This document shows positions 39,650-40,786 of a DNA stretch of 40,786 nt, one piece after another. Numbering within the stretch: the stretch's first letter is position 1; every line of letters starts with the position of its first letter. A model generated the notes under the pieces. It ran no database searches and was not told where the DNA came from. It was given only the letters and a program-made list of their open reading frames with translations. A program made the translations under genes and the position numbers. Source of the DNA: Micromonospora rosaria (GTDB taxonomy: Bacteria > Actinomycetota > Actinomycetes > Mycobacteriales > Micromonosporaceae); NCBI RefSeq assembly GCF_001567585.1, contig NZ_LRQV01000055.1, forward strand, positions 1-40,786. The letters are read 5' to 3'.

Positions 39650-40257
39650 GCGGTACCGTGCCGCACCAGAGCGACGGCCCGCCCGTCGGCGGCGGGTCGC
39701 CGCCCGCCGCCGACCCGCCCGGTGCCGCCGCCCGGCGTCCGGTGCTCTACGTCGTGGCCTGCGGCTCGCCCCTGGCCCGGCACGTCGGCCGGCTGGTCGG
39801 GGCCGCCCAGCGCGACGGGTGGGACGTCTGCGTGGTGACCACCCCCGACGGCGCGAAGTTCCTCGACCACGAGGCGTTGGCCCGGCAGACCGGTCACCCG
39901 GTGCGCAGCCGGTACAAGCAGCCCGGCGATCCGGACCTGCTGCCCCCGGCCGACGCGATGATCGTCTGCCCGGCCACGGTGAACACGGTCAACAAGTGGG
40001 CCGCCGGGATCACCGACACCCTCGCCCTGGGGCTGCTCGTCGAGGCGCAGGGCCGGGGCGTACCGATCGTGGCCGTGCCGTTCACCAACTCGGCGATGGC
40101 GGCCCACCCGGCGTTCCTGGACGGGCTGACCCGGCTGCGCGGCTGGGGGGTGCGGGTGCTCTTCGGCGAGCACGTCGTCCCGCTGCACCCACCCGGCACC
40201 GGCGAGGCCCACCTGCACGCCTTCCCCTGGCAGGCGCCGCTGGCCGCGCTGCGGTGA
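39646..40257 (+). CDS. Flavoprotein of the HFCD family
   Basis: This 203-residue protein belongs to the flavoprotein family that includes Dfp/CoaC and lantibiotic cysteine decarboxylases. It has VLYVVACGSPLARHVGRLV at the flavin-binding N-terminus after a disordered 30-residue Pro/Gly leader, then VTTPDGAKFL and the family PASANT-like motif as PATVNTVNKWAAG. FTNSAMAAHPAFLDGL follows. The cysteine-decarboxylase role cannot be assumed, since no precursor peptide is seen nearby. Translation is coupled to the XRE regulator by a 4-base overlap, so the pair is probably a functional unit. Confidence 0.88.
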   Translation: MSGTVPHQSDGPPVGGGSPPAADPPGAAARRPVLYVVACGSPLARHVGRLVGAAQRDGWDVCVVTTPDGAKFLDHEALARQTGHPVRSRYKQPGDPDLLPPADAMIVCPATVNTVNKWAAGITDTLALGLLVEAQGRGVPIVAVPFTNSAMAAHPAFLDGLTRLRGWGVRVLFGEHVVPLHPPGTGEAHLHAFPWQAPLAALR

Positions 40258-40322
40258 GCGGCGGCGCCGGCTCTCCAGGCGCGGTCCGGCCCGCCGGGAC
40301 CAGTCCGTCGGCCGCGCGCCGG

Positions 40323-40328
40323 TAAGCT
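40323..40328 (+). promoter_or_regulatory. Probable -10 element of the Nif3-family gene
   Basis: TAAGCT ends 8 bases before the GTG start at 40337, the spacing of a leaderless actinomycete transcript. No Shine-Dalgarno sequence is visible. Confidence 0.5.
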
Positions 40329-40336
40329 GGCCCGCC

Positions 40337-40786
40337 GTGAGCACAAGTGCACCCCGAGCCGGCGATCCGGGCGCGGCCACCACCGCCGGGCCCCGGGATC
40401 CGGGTGCCCCGACCGTGGCCGACGTCGTGGCCGAGCTGGCCCGGCGGTACCCGCCGGCCTGGGCGGAGGACTGGGACCGGGTCGGGCTGGTGCTCGGCGA
40501 GCCGACCGCCCCGGTCCGCCGGGTCGCGTGCGTGGTCGACGTGCTGCCGGAGACGGTCGCCGAGGCGCTCGACGCCGGGGCCGACCTGATCGTCGCCCAC
40601 CATCCGCTGCTGCTGCGCGGGGTCTCCTCGGTCGCGCCCACCACCTGGAAGGGGCGGATCGTGCACCGGCTGATCCGCGCCGGGGTGGCCCTGTACACCG
40701 CGCACACCAACGCCGACGTGGCCCGGCCGGGCGTGTCGGACGCCCTCGCCGCCCGGTTCGGGCTGACCGGGCTGCGCCCGTTGCAG
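40337..40786 (+). CDS. Nif3-like dinuclear metal-centre protein (3' end cut by window edge)
   Basis: 150 codons are visible from GTG at 40337 to the window end. After a 25-residue Pro/Ala leader come PTVADVVAELARRYPPAWAEDWDRVGLVLG, ADLIVAHHPLLLRGV and VALYTAHTNADVARPGVSDALA. The HH and HTNAD segments bind the two metal ions in the Nif3/YbgI family. Members are toroidal hexamers of poorly defined role, sometimes annotated as GTP cyclohydrolase type 2. The C-terminal part lies outside the window, so full length is unknown. Confidence 0.93.
   Translation, partial: MSTSAPRAGDPGAATTAGPRDPGAPTVADVVAELARRYPPAWAEDWDRVGLVLGEPTAPVRRVACVVDVLPETVAEALDAGADLIVAHHPLLLRGVSSVAPTTWKGRIVHRLIRAGVALYTAHTNADVARPGVSDALAARFGLTGLRPLQ

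Overview
The window is very GC-rich, with strong G/C bias at third codon positions, many GTG starts and 4-base GTGA start/stop overlaps. The gene content fits an actinomycete, most likely Micromonosporaceae (Micromonospora-like): homodimeric aceE next to a DUF3052 gene and an AhpE-type peroxiredoxin, DUF3040, an ECF sigma factor with a TPR-like tail paired with a DGPF protein, SNF2/SWIM, and several XRE regulators with long C-terminal domains. The genus is an inference; no rRNA gene is present.

Layout. 1-7.1 kb: a truncated secreted protein, a CopC-like copper protein, gltX, an MFS transporter coupled to a GH1 beta-glucosidase, an SRPBCC protein and an MBL-fold hydrolase. 7.1-15.9 kb: a central-metabolism block with aceE, a small membrane protein, a YjbQ-like protein, an E1 alpha-beta fusion dehydrogenase carrying two low-complexity inserts, DUF3052, AhpE and tRNA-Val(UAC). 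16.0-23.6 kb: an accessory stretch that begins right after the tRNA. It holds a small membrane protein, a HEAT-repeat protein with a MerR-HEAT regulator behind a textbook MerR-type promoter, a macro-domain protein, an XRE regulator broken by a frameshift, another XRE regulator, a GNAT acetyltransferase, and a type I-E-like CRISPR array with no cas genes in the window. 23.6-29.3 kb: a membrane protein, an operon of DGPF protein, ECF sigma factor and alpha/beta hydrolase, a divergent RibD-type reductase/TetR pair, and a CsaB-like pyruvyltransferase. 29.4-40.8 kb: argG with tandem dyads in its promoter, a small protein, a PfkB kinase divergent from a coupled SNF2 helicase-SWIM protein pair, DUF3040, a Prim-Pol-like protein divergent from an intact XRE regulator coupled to a flavoprotein, and the start of a Nif3-family gene.

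How genes work together. AceE and the E1 fusion are both thiamine-diphosphate 2-oxoacid dehydrogenase E1 enzymes; the aceE/DUF3052/AhpE grouping recalls the mycobacterial order. The beta-glucosidase and MFS transporter probably form a sugar-uptake and hydrolysis unit. The MerR-HEAT regulator probably controls its own operon from the 23-bp dyad at 16378. The sigma factor and DGPF protein match the ECF42-type pairing. SNF2 and SWIM proteins probably act together on DNA.

The most distinctive non-coding content is the CRISPR array, whose leader-distal end fades into at least two decayed repeats still in 61-nt register. There are also two families of long intergenic dyads, each present twice, several short tandem repeats, and a set of operator-like palindromes in front of regulators. 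The first and last genes are cut by the window edges.
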